Positions 33,952 to 43,873 are shown, counted from the first letter of the stretch. The stretch is DNA of 64,000 bases from Hahella chejuensis KCTC 2396 (GCF_000012985.1 NC_007645.1:4610581-4674580), one strand, 5' to 3'. Notes: generated from the letters alone by a model not told the origin. Translations and numbers: made by a program.

Positions 33952-35630
33952 CAGCCCTCCACCGCGCGGCCCTTGAGAGCGAACATGCCCCGCGGGTATT
34001 TCTGGATAAACAGGATGATGAAGACCAGCACCAGGATTTTCGCCAGCACCGCGCCGGCGAAGGGCTCCAACAGTTTATTGGCGACGCCCAACGACATGGC
34101 CCCGACAAATGTGCCCATGAGGTTGCCCACGCCGCCGAACACCACCACCATGAACGAATCAATAATGTAGGCCTGTCCCAGGTTAGGCCCCACATTGGTC
34201 AACTGACTTAACGCCACGCCGGCGATACCGGCGATGCCTGACCCCAGGCCAAAAGTCATCGCATCCAGCCAGCCGGTGCGAATCCCCATGGAACTGGCCA
34301 TCGGCCGGTTTTGCGTCACCGCCGGCATTTGCAGACCGAACTGGGTTTTACGCAGCAACGCCGCCAGCGCCAACAACACCAAGATGCTGAAAATGATGAT
34401 GTACAGACGGTTGTAGGTCAGCGACAGCGCGCCATTGATTTCAATAGAGCCCGACATCCAGTTTGGCGTGGTGACGGATTGATTCAACGAACCGAAGATA
34501 GTTCTCACCAGTTGCTGCAGACACAAGCTGATGCCGAAAGTGGCCAGCAGAGTTTCCAGGGGGCGGCCGTAAAGAAAACGGATCACGCCACGCTCGATCA
34601 GGACGCCCGCCAGACCGGACACCAGAAACGCCGCCGGGATCGCGACAAATAAAGAGTACTCAATATGGTTCGGCATCCATTGCTGAATCACAAAGGTCGT
34701 GTAAGCCCCCAGCATGATCATTTCACCGTGGGCCATATTGATAACGCCCATCACGCCAAAGGTGATGGCGAGTCCTACCGCCGCCAGCAACAGCACCGCG
34801 CCCAGACTGATGCCGAAATAGACGTTTTCTACGCCTTTATTGAAAGCGACCAGGCTTTCTATCGACGCCAACGCATCCTGCGCCGCCTGTCTCACTGCCG
34901 GGTCCGGCTCCAGGAATTCGCCTTGGCCATTGGTGTTCAAAAAGCTGCGCAGCAAAGAGCGTACTTCCACATACAGCTCGCCCTGCAATTGTTCTATCGC
35001 CGCCACTCTATCCGGCGTTGTTTCGCCATGGCGCGCCTGCAACATGGCGAGATCGACAGCCAGCAAGCCCCGAACGGAGGCGTCCTGCTCTTTTTCCAGC
35101 GCGCGCGCCAGTAGAGGAATATTGGTCGCATCATCGGACTTCATCATGTTGCGCGCCGCTTCCAGGCGCACATTCAGATCCGGCGAACGCAATTGCAGCG
35201 CCGCCAGGTTTTCCCGCAGCAACTGTCGCAAGGAGTTATTCACGCTGATCTTCTTGAACGCGCGCTTCTCAACGTCCTCCGCCACTTCGCCGGTCAAGAC
35301 GTTTTCTGCGCTATAAAGATCATTGGCGTAGCGCAGGATAACCACCTCGCCCTCGCCTTTCTTGGCGTATTGCAGATCGCCTTCCAGCAACGCGGTGAGA
35401 ACAGGAACAACCTGCGGATGTTCTATTTCACTCAGATCACGCACCAGTTGCTCTTTTTCTGAGAAACCCGCCGTTTTCAGTTGCGCCAGTATCGGCGCCA
35501 TATCAGAGTTGGCGGCTGCCGCCTGAGCGCCAAAGCTCAACGCAAGCAGGATGGGAATCAACATAACGCGGCCCGGATTGAAAAAGTCGAGCCGCCATAA
35601 AAAGGAAAACAGGAGGGAAAGTCGTCGCAT
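33951..35630 (-). CDS. urtB: Urea ABC transporter permease UrtB with N-terminal periplasmic extension
   Basis: This is a 559-residue protein. Residues about 10-38 look like a signal or first helix ending near AQAAAANS. Residues about 40-265 are a soluble, helix-rich extension with HEAT-like repeats (EHPQVVPVLTALLEGDLQYA, DATNIPLLARALEKEQDASV). Residues about 270-555 are the LivH-type permease (FGVMGVINMAHGEMIMLGAY, ERGVIRFLYGRPLETLLATF, TNVGPNLGQAYIIDSFMVVV). An extended UrtB is usual in many proteobacteria; the extension's role is unknown. It lies 103 bases after urtA, with GC-rich inverted repeats between. Confidence 0.93.
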   Translation of the reverse strand: MRRLSLLFSFLWRLDFFNPGRVMLIPILLALSFGAQAAAANSDMAPILAQLKTAGFSEKEQLVRDLSEIEHPQVVPVLTALLEGDLQYAKKGEGEVVILRYANDLYSAENVLTGEVAEDVEKRAFKKISVNNSLRQLLRENLAALQLRSPDLNVRLEAARNMMKSDDATNIPLLARALEKEQDASVRGLLAVDLAMLQARHGETTPDRVAAIEQLQGELYVEVRSLLRSFLNTNGQGEFLEPDPAVRQAAQDALASIESLVAFNKGVENVYFGISLGAVLLLAAVGLAITFGVMGVINMAHGEMIMLGAYTTFVIQQWMPNHIEYSLFVAIPAAFLVSGLAGVLIERGVIRFLYGRPLETLLATFGISLCLQQLVRTIFGSLNQSVTTPNWMSGSIEINGALSLTYNRLYIIIFSILVLLALAALLRKTQFGLQMPAVTQNRPMASSMGIRTGWLDAMTFGLGSGIAGIAGVALSQLTNVGPNLGQAYIIDSFMVVVFGGVGNLMGTFVGAMSLGVANKLLEPFAGAVLAKILVLVFIILFIQKYPRGMFALKGRAVEG

Positions 35631-35733
35631 GTGTCATTCTTTCCGTAGCGTTTACGCCCAGCGGAAGTTTGCGCCGGGACGCCGGCCGCAACCGGCGCCC
35701 CAGCTAATTCCACGATGGGATGGGCGAAGTCAA

Positions 35734-37023
35734 TTAATAGTTTTGCCCGGAGCACTTACCGGTTTTGACGTTGAAGTTGCCGCAGCTTAGCGGCATGGTC
35801 CAATCCGCGGTCAGGTCTTTGCTGCCCGGCAGATAGTCAGACCAGGCGTCGCCCATGACAGCGCCGGAAGTACGCCACACCGTTTCAAACTGACCGTCTT
35901 CCTGAATTTCACCGATCAGCACCGGCTTGGTGATGTGGTGGTTCGGCATCATGGTGGCGTAGCCGCCGGAAAGGTTGGGCACTGTCACGCCGACAATAGC
36001 CTGCCCTACCACGTCAGGATCAGTGGTCCCTGCTTTTTTGACCGCTTCCGCCCACATGTTGAAGCCGATGTAGTGCGCTTCCATGGGATCGTTGGTGACG
36101 CGCTTTTTATCCTTGATAAAGGTTTTCCAGGAATCGATGAAGTCATCGTTGACTTCCGCGTCCACGCTCATAAAGTAGTTCCAGGCCGCCAAGTGGCCCA
36201 CCAGAGGCTTGGTATCCAGGCCGGACAACTCTTCTTCGCCGACCGAGAACGCTACGACCGGAATGTCTTCCGCGGAAATACCCTGGTTGCCCAGCTCTTT
36301 ATAAAAAGGCACGTTGGCGTCGCCGTTGATGGTGGACACTACTGCGGTCTTCTTGCCGGCGGAGCCGAACTTCTTGATGTCGGAGACAATGCTCTGCCAG
36401 TCGGAATGCCCGAAAGGCGTATAGTTGATCAGGATGTCTTCCTGTTTGACGCCTTTCGATTTCAGATAGGCTTCCAGGATCTTGTTGGTGGTGCGCGGAT
36501 ACACATAGTCGGTGCCCGCCAACACCCAGCGCTGCACGCCCAATTCATCCATTAAATAGTCCACCGCGGGCACCGCCTGCTGGTTCGGCGCGGCGCCGGT
36601 ATAGAAAACGTTTTTGGAGGACTCTTCCCCTTCGTATTGCACCGGATAGAACAACAGGCCGTTCAGCTCTTCAAACACCGGCAATACGGATTTGCGCGAG
36701 ACGGAGGTCCAGCAACCGAACACCACATCCACTTTGTCTTTTTCCAACAGCTCACGCGCTTTTTCTGCAAACAGCGGCCAGTTGGAAGCGGGATCAACCA
36801 CGACGGCTTCCAGCTTCTTGCCAAGCAGGCCGCCTTTCTTATTTTGCTCATCCACGAGCATGAGAACGGTATCCTTCAGAGTTGTCTCGCTGATAGCCAT
36901 GGTTCCGCTCAGGCTGTGCAGAACGCCCACCTTAATGGTGTCCGCCGCCTGCGCCAGGGAGGCGCTGATCGAAAGGGCCAACGCGCTCAAACCAGTCCCA
37001 ACACGCCTAGACATTTTTTTCAT
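35734..37023 (-). CDS. urtA: Urea ABC transporter substrate-binding protein UrtA
   Basis: This is a 429-residue periplasmic binding protein of the urea/amide type. The frame opens at 37071, but ATG 37023 follows a GGAG site and starts a proper signal peptide ending at SLAQA before ADTIKVGVLHSLSGTMAISE. Family motifs include GCWTSVSRKSVLPVFEELNG, LLFYPVQYEGEESS, FYTGAAPNQQAVPAVDYLM and YVYPRTTNKILEAYLKSKG. It is first in the urt operon and divergent from ureD. A sigma-54 promoter lies 55 bases upstream. Confidence 0.95.
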   Translation of the reverse strand: MKKMSRRVGTGLSALALSISASLAQAADTIKVGVLHSLSGTMAISETTLKDTVLMLVDEQNKKGGLLGKKLEAVVVDPASNWPLFAEKARELLEKDKVDVVFGCWTSVSRKSVLPVFEELNGLLFYPVQYEGEESSKNVFYTGAAPNQQAVPAVDYLMDELGVQRWVLAGTDYVYPRTTNKILEAYLKSKGVKQEDILINYTPFGHSDWQSIVSDIKKFGSAGKKTAVVSTINGDANVPFYKELGNQGISAEDIPVVAFSVGEEELSGLDTKPLVGHLAAWNYFMSVDAEVNDDFIDSWKTFIKDKKRVTNDPMEAHYIGFNMWAEAVKKAGTTDPDVVGQAIVGVTVPNLSGGYATMMPNHHITKPVLIGEIQEDGQFETVWRTSGAVMGDAWSDYLPGSKDLTADWTMPLSCGNFNVKTGKCSGQNY

Positions 37024-37077
37024 TGTACGAACTCCGATACGGGTTAATGTTGTGAGTTTCTCCCGTCGCAAAGCAAC

Positions 37078-37092
37078 GCACGCAGTGTTCCA
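37078..37092 (-). promoter_or_regulatory. Sigma-54 promoter of the urtABCDE operon
   Basis: Read on the minus strand the site is TGGAACACTGCGTGC. It keeps the invariant GG and GC with 10-base spacing and most of TGGCAC-N5-TTGC. It lies 55 bases upstream of the urtA ATG. RpoN promoters are standard for nitrogen-regulated urea transporters. Confidence 0.65.
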
Positions 37093-37262
37093 CCACTTTT
37101 TTATCTCTTTGTTTTCATAACGTTACATTTGAAAACCCAAGGATACGTAGTTTTACGGAGCCGCCATTCGCACCAGTGTGACCCATGTCTCATGCATGGG
37201 GGCACAATATCGGGGCGCGCTCAAAAAATGTCTGACGACCCACTTAAGGCGCACCAAAGCCA

Positions 37263-37279
37263 TGAACCAAAGCGGTGCA
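37263..37279. promoter_or_regulatory. Candidate NtrC-binding dyad between urtA and ureD
   Basis: TGAACCA-AAG-CGGTGCA matches the 17-base NtrC dyad TGCACCA-N3-TGGTGCA at 12 of 14 half-site positions. It lies 84 bases upstream of the ureD sigma-54 site and about 170 bases from the urtA site, suitable distances for an enhancer. A second half-site-like GCACCA is at 37250. Confidence 0.55.
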
Positions 37280-37346
37280 AAAACAAAGTCCCTGAACGCT
37301 TTTAAACCACCGCCTCCGCCCTGTCAGCGCCAAAATGGCGAGGGGT

Positions 37347-37361
37347 TGGCACAGCATTCGC
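37347..37361 (+). promoter_or_regulatory. Sigma-54 promoter of the urease operon
   Basis: TGGCACAGCATTCGC carries a perfect TGGCAC (-24) and GC (-12) with 10-base spacing; the -12 element reads TCGC instead of TTGC. It lies 120 bases before the preferred ureD ATG and supports a start downstream of it. Confidence 0.7.
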
Positions 37362-37480
37362 TTAATGACTTGCCACAACGAGACAGAAACGAGCGCGCCC
37401 ACGCATTGTTTCAGGGCGCAGCAGGTAAGAAGAAAGTCGCGGACAGAGATCGCGACCTCAGCGTAAAGGTACGCAGCGTA

Positions 37481-38419
37481 ATGCTTGCAGAGCAATTCAC
37501 CGATAAAAACAAGCATGCGGAGCAGGAATTGAGTCCTGGCTCTTCCGCCGTCACCGGCGCCAGAAACTGGCGGGCGTCGCTCACGCTAAACCTGACCAAA
37601 GAGTCAAATCGCACCATATTGAAGCAAGCCGCTCACCAAGGCCCTCTGCGGGTGCAGCGACCGTTTTATCCAGAGGGCGCGCAGCGTCCCCACATCTATA
37701 TATTGCATCCTCCAGGCGGTCTGGTTTGTGGAGATGAAATCGAGATTGACGCCAAACTGGAGCACGGCGCGGAAGCGCTGCTCACGACCCCCTCCGCCGG
37801 CAAAATCTATCGCACTGACGCCGCCGGACACCGGCAATGTCAGACCGTTCGGCTCAACTGCGCCGACGCCCAAAGTCTGGAGTGGCTGCCCCAGGAAAAC
37901 ATCATTTATGACGGCGCCGAAGGCGCACAGACATTGCTGTTGGAGACCAGCGCCGCCAGCCGCTTTATCGCCTGGGAAATCACCGCGTTGGGGCGTCCGG
38001 CGGCGGACGCGCCATTCGCCAGCGGCGCGTTTACCCAAACCACCCGGATTTTGCGTGACAGCGCGCCCTGCTTCTTCGAACGGGTCGCGTTACGCGGCGA
38101 AGGTCCCGGATTTCAAGAGCCCTGGGGACTGCAGGGTCAACAGGTTTACGGATCGCTGTTGGCCGGATATGTGCAGGATTCGCCGCAGAAGCGGCTGCAA
38201 CAGTGCCGCGAGGCGTTACAGGCAAATACAGCCATCGCCGCCCTCGGCGATAGCAAAGACCTGCGCTGGACCCTGACGCGCAAGGACGACCTGATCATTC
38301 TGCGCGCCCTGTGCCAGCAGTCGGAACCCATCAAGCGGTTGTTTATGGCGGCGTGGTCACTACTGCGTCCAGCGTTAATCGGCGTAGAGAGCCATCCGCC
38401 GCGGATATGGGCGACCTGA
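37481..38419 (+). CDS. ureD: Urease accessory protein UreD
   Basis: UreD (UreH) is the scaffold that binds apo-urease with UreF and UreG during nickel insertion. Conserved blocks begin with GPLRVQRPFYPEG and continue with IYILHPPGGLVCGDEIEIDA, LLTTPSAGKIYR, QSLEWLPQENIIYDGA and RLFMAAWSLLRPALIG. The frame is open from 37178, but the first 100 codons are low-complexity and include the sigma-54 promoter, so ATG 37481 (312 residues) is preferred. The exact start is uncertain because no strong ribosome site is seen. It is first gene of the urease operon. Confidence 0.88.
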   Translation: MLAEQFTDKNKHAEQELSPGSSAVTGARNWRASLTLNLTKESNRTILKQAAHQGPLRVQRPFYPEGAQRPHIYILHPPGGLVCGDEIEIDAKLEHGAEALLTTPSAGKIYRTDAAGHRQCQTVRLNCADAQSLEWLPQENIIYDGAEGAQTLLLETSAASRFIAWEITALGRPAADAPFASGAFTQTTRILRDSAPCFFERVALRGEGPGFQEPWGLQGQQVYGSLLAGYVQDSPQKRLQQCREALQANTAIAALGDSKDLRWTLTRKDDLIILRALCQQSEPIKRLFMAAWSLLRPALIGVESHPPRIWAT

Positions 38420-38539
38420 CGCAGGCCTGTCTTATGGCGAGAACCGATAACGCTCCAAAGACTGCCAACACCGCAGTAACTGAAGCATCACAGTCATCGA
38501 AGAATAAAAGTAACCGCAAGATAAAAGAGGAAGTTCACC

Positions 38540-38842
38540 ATGGAACTCACCCCCAGAGAAAAAGACAAACTGCTGCTGTACACCGCCGCACTGGTGGCGG
38601 AGCGTCGCAAAGCACGGGGATTGAAACTGAATTATCCAGAGGCGATGGCCTACCTGAGCATGGAAATTGTGGAAGGCGCCCGGGACGGCCGTAGCGTTGC
38701 GGAATTGATGGCGTACGGCCGCACGCTGCTGTCTCGGGATGACGTCATGGAGGGCATACCGGAAATGATTCCAGAGGTGCAGGTGGAAGCAACGTTTCCG
38801 GACGGCACCAAGCTGGTCACTGTCCACAACCCTATCCCTTAA
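38540..38842 (+). CDS. ureA: Urease subunit gamma
   Basis: This is the 100-residue small structural subunit. It shows the typical N terminus [20 protein letters not shown], followed by [18 protein letters not shown] and the C-terminal [20 protein letters not shown]. An AGAGGAAG ribosome site precedes the ATG. It assembles with UreB and UreC into the (alpha-beta-gamma)3 cytoplasmic enzyme. The 120 bases after ureD hold no gene. Confidence 0.96.
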   Translation: MELTPREKDKLLLYTAALVAERRKARGLKLNYPEAMAYLSMEIVEGARDGRSVAELMAYGRTLLSRDDVMEGIPEMIPEVQVEATFPDGTKLVTVHNPIP

Positions 38843-38862
38843 TCGCCTGCGGAGATCCAACC

Positions 38863-39168
38863 ATGATTCCAGGAGAAATAGACGCCCTCCCCGGCGACAT
38901 CGACATTAACGCCGGCCTGCCGACCGTCACTGTGGAAGTCACCAATACCGGCGACCGGCCGGTGCAAGTGGGCTCTCATTATCACTTTTTTGAAACCAAC
39001 CCGGCGCTGTCCTTTACGCGAGCGCAGACGCGCGGCTTCCGCCTGAACATCGCCGCCGGAACCGCCGTGCGCTTCGAGCCCGGACAAACCCGCACTGTGG
39101 AGCTGGTCGCCCTGGGTGGAGAGCGCAAGGTTTACGGCTTTCGCGGCGATGTCATGGGCGACTTATGA
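38863..39168 (+). CDS. ureB: Urease subunit beta
   Basis: This is the 101-residue structural subunit. Conserved motifs are [36 protein letters not shown] and [20 protein letters not shown], ending with [10 protein letters not shown]. It lies 20 bases after ureA with a GCGGAGA ribosome site. ureA and ureB are separate, as in most proteobacteria. Confidence 0.96.
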   Translation: MIPGEIDALPGDIDINAGLPTVTVEVTNTGDRPVQVGSHYHFFETNPALSFTRAQTRGFRLNIAAGTAVRFEPGQTRTVELVALGGERKVYGFRGDVMGDL

Positions 39169-39231
39169 CGACGCCCGGCGCGACAAAAATAATGCAGCAC
39201 GCAAACAGGTTACACAGCAGGACTTATCACC

Positions 39232-40935
39232 ATGGCAAAGATTTCTAGAGCCGCCTACGCCGACATGTTCGGGCCAACCGTAGGCGACCGGGTGCGTCTG
39301 GGCGACACCGAATTATGGATCGAAGTGGAAAAAGATTACGCCACCTACGGCCACGAAGTGAAATTCGGCGGCGGCAAGGTCATCCGCGATGGCATGGGGC
39401 AGTCGCAACGCCCTAATACAGAAGCGGTGGACACCGTCATCACCAATGCCTTGATCCTCGACCACTGGGGCGTCGTCAAGGCGGATATCGGGCTCAAGCA
39501 GGGTCGCATCGCCGCCATCGGCAAAGCCGGCAACCCGGACATACAGGACAACATCGACATCATTATCGGTCCCGGCACGGAAGTTATCGCTGGCGAAGGT
39601 ATGATCGCCACCGCCGGCGGCATCGACGCCCACATACATTTCATCTGTCCGCAGCAAATCGAAGAAGCGTTGATGTCCGGCGTCACCACCATGCTGGGCG
39701 GCGGCGCCGGTCCCGCCACCGGCACCAACGCCACCACCTGCACGCCCGGCCCCTGGCATATGGGCAAGATGCTGCAGGCCGCCGACGCTTTTCCCATGAA
39801 CCTGGGCTTTCTCGGCAAAGGCAACGCCAGCCTTCCGGCAGCGCTGGAAGAGCAAATGCTCGCCGGCGCCATGGGCTTGAAGCTGCATGAGGACTGGGGC
39901 ACCACTCCCGCCTCCATCGACAACTGCCTCAATATCGCCGAAAAATACGACGTGCAGGTGGCCATCCACACCGACACGCTGAACGAATCCGGATTTGTGG
40001 AAGACACGCTGGCGGCGTTCAAAGGACGCACCATCCACACCTATCACACCGAAGGCGCCGGCGGCGGTCACGCGCCGGACATCATCAAAGCCTGCGGCGA
40101 GTTGAATGTGCTGCCCTCCTCGACTAATCCGACCCGGCCTTACACCATCAACACGGTGGACGAGCATCTGGACATGCTCATGGTGTGTCACCATCTGGAC
40201 CCGGATATCCCAGAAGACGTCGCCTTCGCCGATTCCCGCATCCGCAAGGAAACCATTGCCGCGGAAGACATCCTGCACGATCTTGGCGCATTCAGCATGA
40301 TCTCCTCCGACTCCCAGGCCATGGGCCGGGTTGGCGAGGTGGTTTGCCGCACCTGGCAGACCGCCCACAAAATGAAAGTGCAGCGCGGACCGCTGGCGCA
40401 GGATTCCGAGCGCGCCGACAACTTTCGCGCCAAACGCTACATCGCCAAGTACACCATCAATCCCGCTATTGCTCACGGCATCGCCCATGAAGTGGGATCG
40501 CTTGAGCCCGGCAAGCTGGCGGATATCATTTTATGGCGGCCGGCCTTCTTCGGCGCCAAGCCCTCTCTGATCATCAAAGGCGGCATGATCGCCGCCGCTC
40601 CCATGGGCGACGCCAACGCATCCATCCCGACGCCACAGCCGGTGCATTATCGCCCCATGTTCGGCGCGTTTGGTCGGGCCATGCAGCAGACCCGTCTCAC
40701 CTTTGTCTGTCAGGCCGCCCTGGATAACGGAGTAAAAGAGCAGTTTGGTTTGCAGTCCCCGCTCAGCGCCTGTCGCAATACCCGCACCGTCACTAAAAAG
40801 AGCATGGTGCTGAACGACCTGACGCCGCAGATGGAAGTGGATTCGCAGACTTATGAAGTGCGCGCCAACGGCGAGCTGCTGGTCTGCGAGCCCGCGAAAG
40901 TGCTGCCTCTGGCGCAGCGTTATTTTCTGTTTTAA
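39232..40935 (+). CDS. ureC: Urease subunit alpha (catalytic)
   Basis: This 567-residue nickel metalloenzyme hydrolyses urea to ammonia and carbamate. All key residues are visible: the nickel histidines in [14 protein letters not shown], the carbamylated lysine in [34 protein letters not shown], the flap histidine in [13 protein letters not shown] and the Asp in [14 protein letters not shown]. The N terminus [20 protein letters not shown] is canonical. The enzyme appears fully functional. A CAGGA site precedes the ATG. Confidence 0.98.
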
Positions 40936-40951
40936 AAGGCGGAGACAAAGC

Positions 40952-41557
40952 ATGATTCGCATCACCGAACGCTATATCGAGACCGAACAGACGCCCGTCA
41001 TCGCCGGCGTCATCAGTCTGACTTACGATGAACGCAAACGCGGCCGCTTGCGCGCCAAAACCCAGTCTGGAGAAGACGTCGGCCTGTTTCTGGAGCGCGG
41101 TAAAACGTTACTCGACGGCGACCTGCTGATGGCTGAAAACGGCGATATTTACACCATCAGCGCCGCGCCGGAAACCGTCGCCACAGCCCAGGCCAACGAT
41201 CCGCGTCAGTTCGCGCAAATTTGCTATCACCTGGGCAACCGACATACGCCGCTACAGATTGGCGAGCTCTGGGTGCGCTTCCAACCGGACCATGTTCTGG
41301 AGGATCTGTGCCGCCTGTATGGGTTGGATGTCGTTCGAGAGTCCGCGCCTTTCAATCCGGAAAACGGCGCCTATGGCGGACATAGCGGACATAGCGGACA
41401 TAGCGGACATAGCGGCCACCATCATGGCCATGACCACTCCCATGAGCAAAGTCGCCAAGACGCTAAAGAGCTCAGTGCGCGCTACCACTTTCACGCTCCG
41501 GACCATGAGCATCCCCATGGCCATGTTCACCTTCACGCGCACCCGCACGAGCATTAG
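40952..41557 (+). CDS. ureE: Urease accessory protein UreE (nickel metallochaperone)
   Basis: This is a 201-residue nickel donor to the UreDFG complex. The N-terminal domain begins [20 protein letters not shown]; the C-terminal metal-binding domain contains [13 protein letters not shown] and [16 protein letters not shown]. The tail is very His-rich, with a GHS repeat followed by [10 protein letters not shown] and further HP/HV pairs, so it can probably store several nickel ions. The frame is open upstream inside ureC, but GGCGGAG before ATG 40952 marks the start. Confidence 0.94.
41378..41413 (+). repeat. 9-base tandem repeat in ureE
   Basis: Four perfect head-to-tail copies of GGACATAGC encode repeated Gly-His-Ser in the His-rich tail of UreE. 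The array is in frame, so gain or loss of units changes metal-binding capacity without a frameshift. Confidence 0.9.
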
Positions 41558-41571
41558 AGGACTCGCCGCCC

Positions 41572-42240
41572 ATGCCGCCTTTAGCGTTGCTGAAACTCAT
41601 GAACCTGATCAGCCCGGCTCTGCCGGTGGGCGCTTTCGCCTACTCGCAGGGATTGGAGTGGGCCATAGATCACGGGGGCATCGACACGCCGGAGAAAATC
41701 CACGACTGGCTGCAGGGCGTGATCAGCCAGGGGCTTGGGAAAACCGATCTGCCTGTGCTGTTTAAACTACTCCAGGCCTGGGGCGCCAATGACCATGAAC
41801 AAATCAATTCCTGGAACGCCTGGCTGCTCGCTGCTCGCGAAACCCAAGAGCTACTGGACGAAGACCGCCATGTCGGCAAAGCCCTGGCCAAGCTTCTGCG
41901 CGACCTGAACGTCCCCGGCGCGGAGCCGTGGCTGGAACGACCGGCGTCCCTGCTGACATTGTGGACGCTGGCCTGCGCGCATTGGGACATTGATGCGGAG
42001 AGCGCCGCCCTGGGATTCCTTTGGAGCTGGCTGGAAAACCAGATCGCCGTGGCGGGAAAGACATTGCCATTGGCGCAAACCGCAGCGCAACGCATATTGC
42101 AGCGGCTGATGCCGGTTCTGACGGAAACGGTTGCGGCCGCCACACAGATAAAAGAAGAGGATTTCGGCGCGTCCCTGCCCGGCTGGGCCATGGCCTGCGC
42201 CAATCACGAAACGCAATACTCGCGCCTGTTCCGATCCTGA
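41572..42240 (+). CDS. ureF: Urease accessory protein UreF
   Basis: This is a 222-residue, helix-rich protein that checks GTPase-dependent nickel delivery. Conserved features are LLKLMNLISPALPVGAFAYS, QGLEWAI near residue 30, WNAWLLAARETQELLDEDRH and the C-terminal Q-rich LPLAQTAAQRILQRL. A GAGGA site precedes the ATG and it follows ureE by 14 bases. Confidence 0.94.
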   Translation: MPPLALLKLMNLISPALPVGAFAYSQGLEWAIDHGGIDTPEKIHDWLQGVISQGLGKTDLPVLFKLLQAWGANDHEQINSWNAWLLAARETQELLDEDRHVGKALAKLLRDLNVPGAEPWLERPASLLTLWTLACAHWDIDAESAALGFLWSWLENQIAVAGKTLPLAQTAAQRILQRLMPVLTETVAAATQIKEEDFGASLPGWAMACANHETQYSRLFRS

Positions 42241-42284
42241 ACAGGGTCGCAGGACAATAAACATCATCTGGAGGTAACGCTTTT

Positions 42285-42899
42285 ATGAGCACACAAACTT
42301 TGCGCGTCGGCATCGGCGGCCCGGTGGGCTCCGGCAAAACAGCGCTGGTGGCCCGTCTGTGCCAGGAGCTGCGGGAGCGCTTTAATATCGCCGTGGTCAC
42401 CAACGATATCTATACGGAAGAAGACGCCCAGTTCCTGATCCGGCATCAGGCGCTCACCGAAGACCGCATCATCGGCGTGGAAACCGGCGGTTGTCCCCAC
42501 ACCGCCATTCGGGAAGACGCTTCCATGAACCTCGCCGCCATCGACACGCTGACCGCGCGCCATCCCGGACTCGATCTGGTGTTGGTGGAAAGCGGCGGCG
42601 ACAATCTGAGCGCGACGTTCAGTCCAGAGCTGTCCGACCTTACTCTTTATGTTATCGACGTATCCGCCGGCGACAAGATTCCCCGCAAAGGCGGCCCGGG
42701 CATCACCAAGTCCGATCTGTTGATCATCAATAAGACCGATCTGGCGCCAATCGTGGGCGCTTCATTGGAGGTCATGGATCGCGACGCCAGGAAAATGCGC
42801 GGTGACAAACCCTTTATTTTCAGTAATATGAAGACCGGCGAAGGCCTTCAGGACATCATCCGTTTTATTATTGACCAAGGTATGCTGCAAGCGGCTTAA
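42285..42899 (+). CDS. ureG: Urease accessory GTPase UreG
   Basis: This is a 204-residue SIMIBI GTPase. The P-loop is [17 protein letters not shown]. The nickel-binding CPH-type motif is [20 protein letters not shown], and [15 protein letters not shown] and the base-specificity motif [12 protein letters not shown] follow. Hydrolysis drives nickel insertion into urease. An excellent GGAGGTAA ribosome site precedes the ATG. Confidence 0.97.
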   Translation: MSTQTLRVGIGGPVGSGKTALVARLCQELRERFNIAVVTNDIYTEEDAQFLIRHQALTEDRIIGVETGGCPHTAIREDASMNLAAIDTLTARHPGLDLVLVESGGDNLSATFSPELSDLTLYVIDVSAGDKIPRKGGPGITKSDLLIINKTDLAPIVGASLEVMDRDARKMRGDKPFIFSNMKTGEGLQDIIRFIIDQGMLQAA

Positions 42900-42951
42900 C
42901 ATTGCAAGCGCACGACGACACAGCACTCATTTCCAACAAGGGAGCAGATAA

Positions 42952-43545
42952 ATGCGATTCACCAAAGCTCAACTACTATTACTCACTACAGGCCTGGGCG
43001 CCTCCATGGCCGCTGTCGCCCATCCGGGTCACGGCGTCGTCGGCGGATTTTTCTCAGGATTGACTCACCCCATATTCGACCTGGACCACCTCGTCGCCAT
43101 GCTGGGCGTGGGCTTCCTCGCCTGGAAAACCGGTCAGAAAGCGCGTCTGTTGCTGGCGTTTCTCGGCGCCATGTTGGCTGGCGGCCTGCTGGCGGCGTCA
43201 AGCGTGAGCCTGCCGATTCCTGAAGCCATGATCACTGCCTCTCTGTTCGTGCTGGGCGCGGCGCTGCTGGTGGCGGGAAACAGCCGTATGCTGACTCTGG
43301 CGGCAGCGCCGCTGGTTGCGTTGTTCGCGGTTTTCCATGGCTACGCTCACGTTGCGGAACAACCTGCCGGCGCTGATTCTTTCAGCTATGTCAGCGGATT
43401 CATTCTGGCGACAGCGATGATTCAGCTTGTGGGCTGGGGCGTTGCGGCGCTGGCCAAGCGTTATGAAAAAACCAACGCTACCCGTAAAACCCTTGGCGCT
43501 GGCGCAATCGCCACAGGCGTCGCCGCGGTGGCTTCCGCTTTCTGA
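42952..43545 (+). CDS. ureJ: HupE/UreJ-family nickel transport protein
   Basis: This is a 197-residue membrane protein with a cleavable leader (AAVAHPGHG at the mature start). The metal-site signature HPIFDLDHLVAMLGVGFLAW and a second His-rich helix (FAVFHGYAHVAEQPAGAD) are typical of HupE/UreJ. There are about six helices. It lies 52 bases after ureG as the last gene of the urease operon, so it is likely the nickel permease feeding urease. An AAGGGAG site precedes the ATG. Confidence 0.93.
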   Translation: MRFTKAQLLLLTTGLGASMAAVAHPGHGVVGGFFSGLTHPIFDLDHLVAMLGVGFLAWKTGQKARLLLAFLGAMLAGGLLAASSVSLPIPEAMITASLFVLGAALLVAGNSRMLTLAAAPLVALFAVFHGYAHVAEQPAGADSFSYVSGFILATAMIQLVGWGVAALAKRYEKTNATRKTLGAGAIATGVAAVASAF

Positions 43546-43873
43546 TATTGAGCGACTCCCTGCGTCCGTGTTGGCGGCTGCCCACGGACGCACTCTCCCC
43601 GACAGCTCTCACAAGCCGACTTCGCAGAACTATTCTGCGCCACTGAAAAATCAGCGTTGGCGTTTCCCTCAATTTTTTCCTATGTTATTACCCTGCAGTA
43701 ACGGAATAACGAGCAGTATCGGAGCTAGTAGTCCGCAGTTAGCGATTAATAAATGAAGGCTTCCGGCAGGAGTTCATTGGATGATCAGCGTCAAGTCGCC
43801 TCTTAATGCGCGCAATCAAAATGAAACCTGCTATCTCCACAATAAAACTGCAACCTTAGTGAGGGAATACCAC
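43546..43873. other. Gap between ureJ and a small protein gene
   Basis: This region contains a short CGCAGAA / TTCTGCG hairpin around 43625-43641 but no T tract and no recognised gene. The promoter of the following small gene is presumably in its right half. Confidence 0.4.

Noticed and set aside
37166-37184. Second NtrC site around GCACCAGTGTGACC
   Set aside because: Only one half-site is good; the other half has too few matches to count as a dyad.
37178-37480. 100-codon N-terminal extension of UreD
   Set aside because: The extension is low-complexity, not typical of UreD, and overlaps the sigma-54 promoter and NtrC-like site.
39313-40488. Long minus-strand frame of 391 codons opposite ureC
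   Set aside because: It is a shadow of the highly conserved ureC gene in GC-rich DNA; Val/Gly/His-rich composition and no family similarity.
41378-41413. Short tandem repeat considered as CRISPR-like
   Set aside because: The units are 9 bases, directly adjacent with no spacers and encode protein; no cas genes are present. No CRISPR array was seen in the window.
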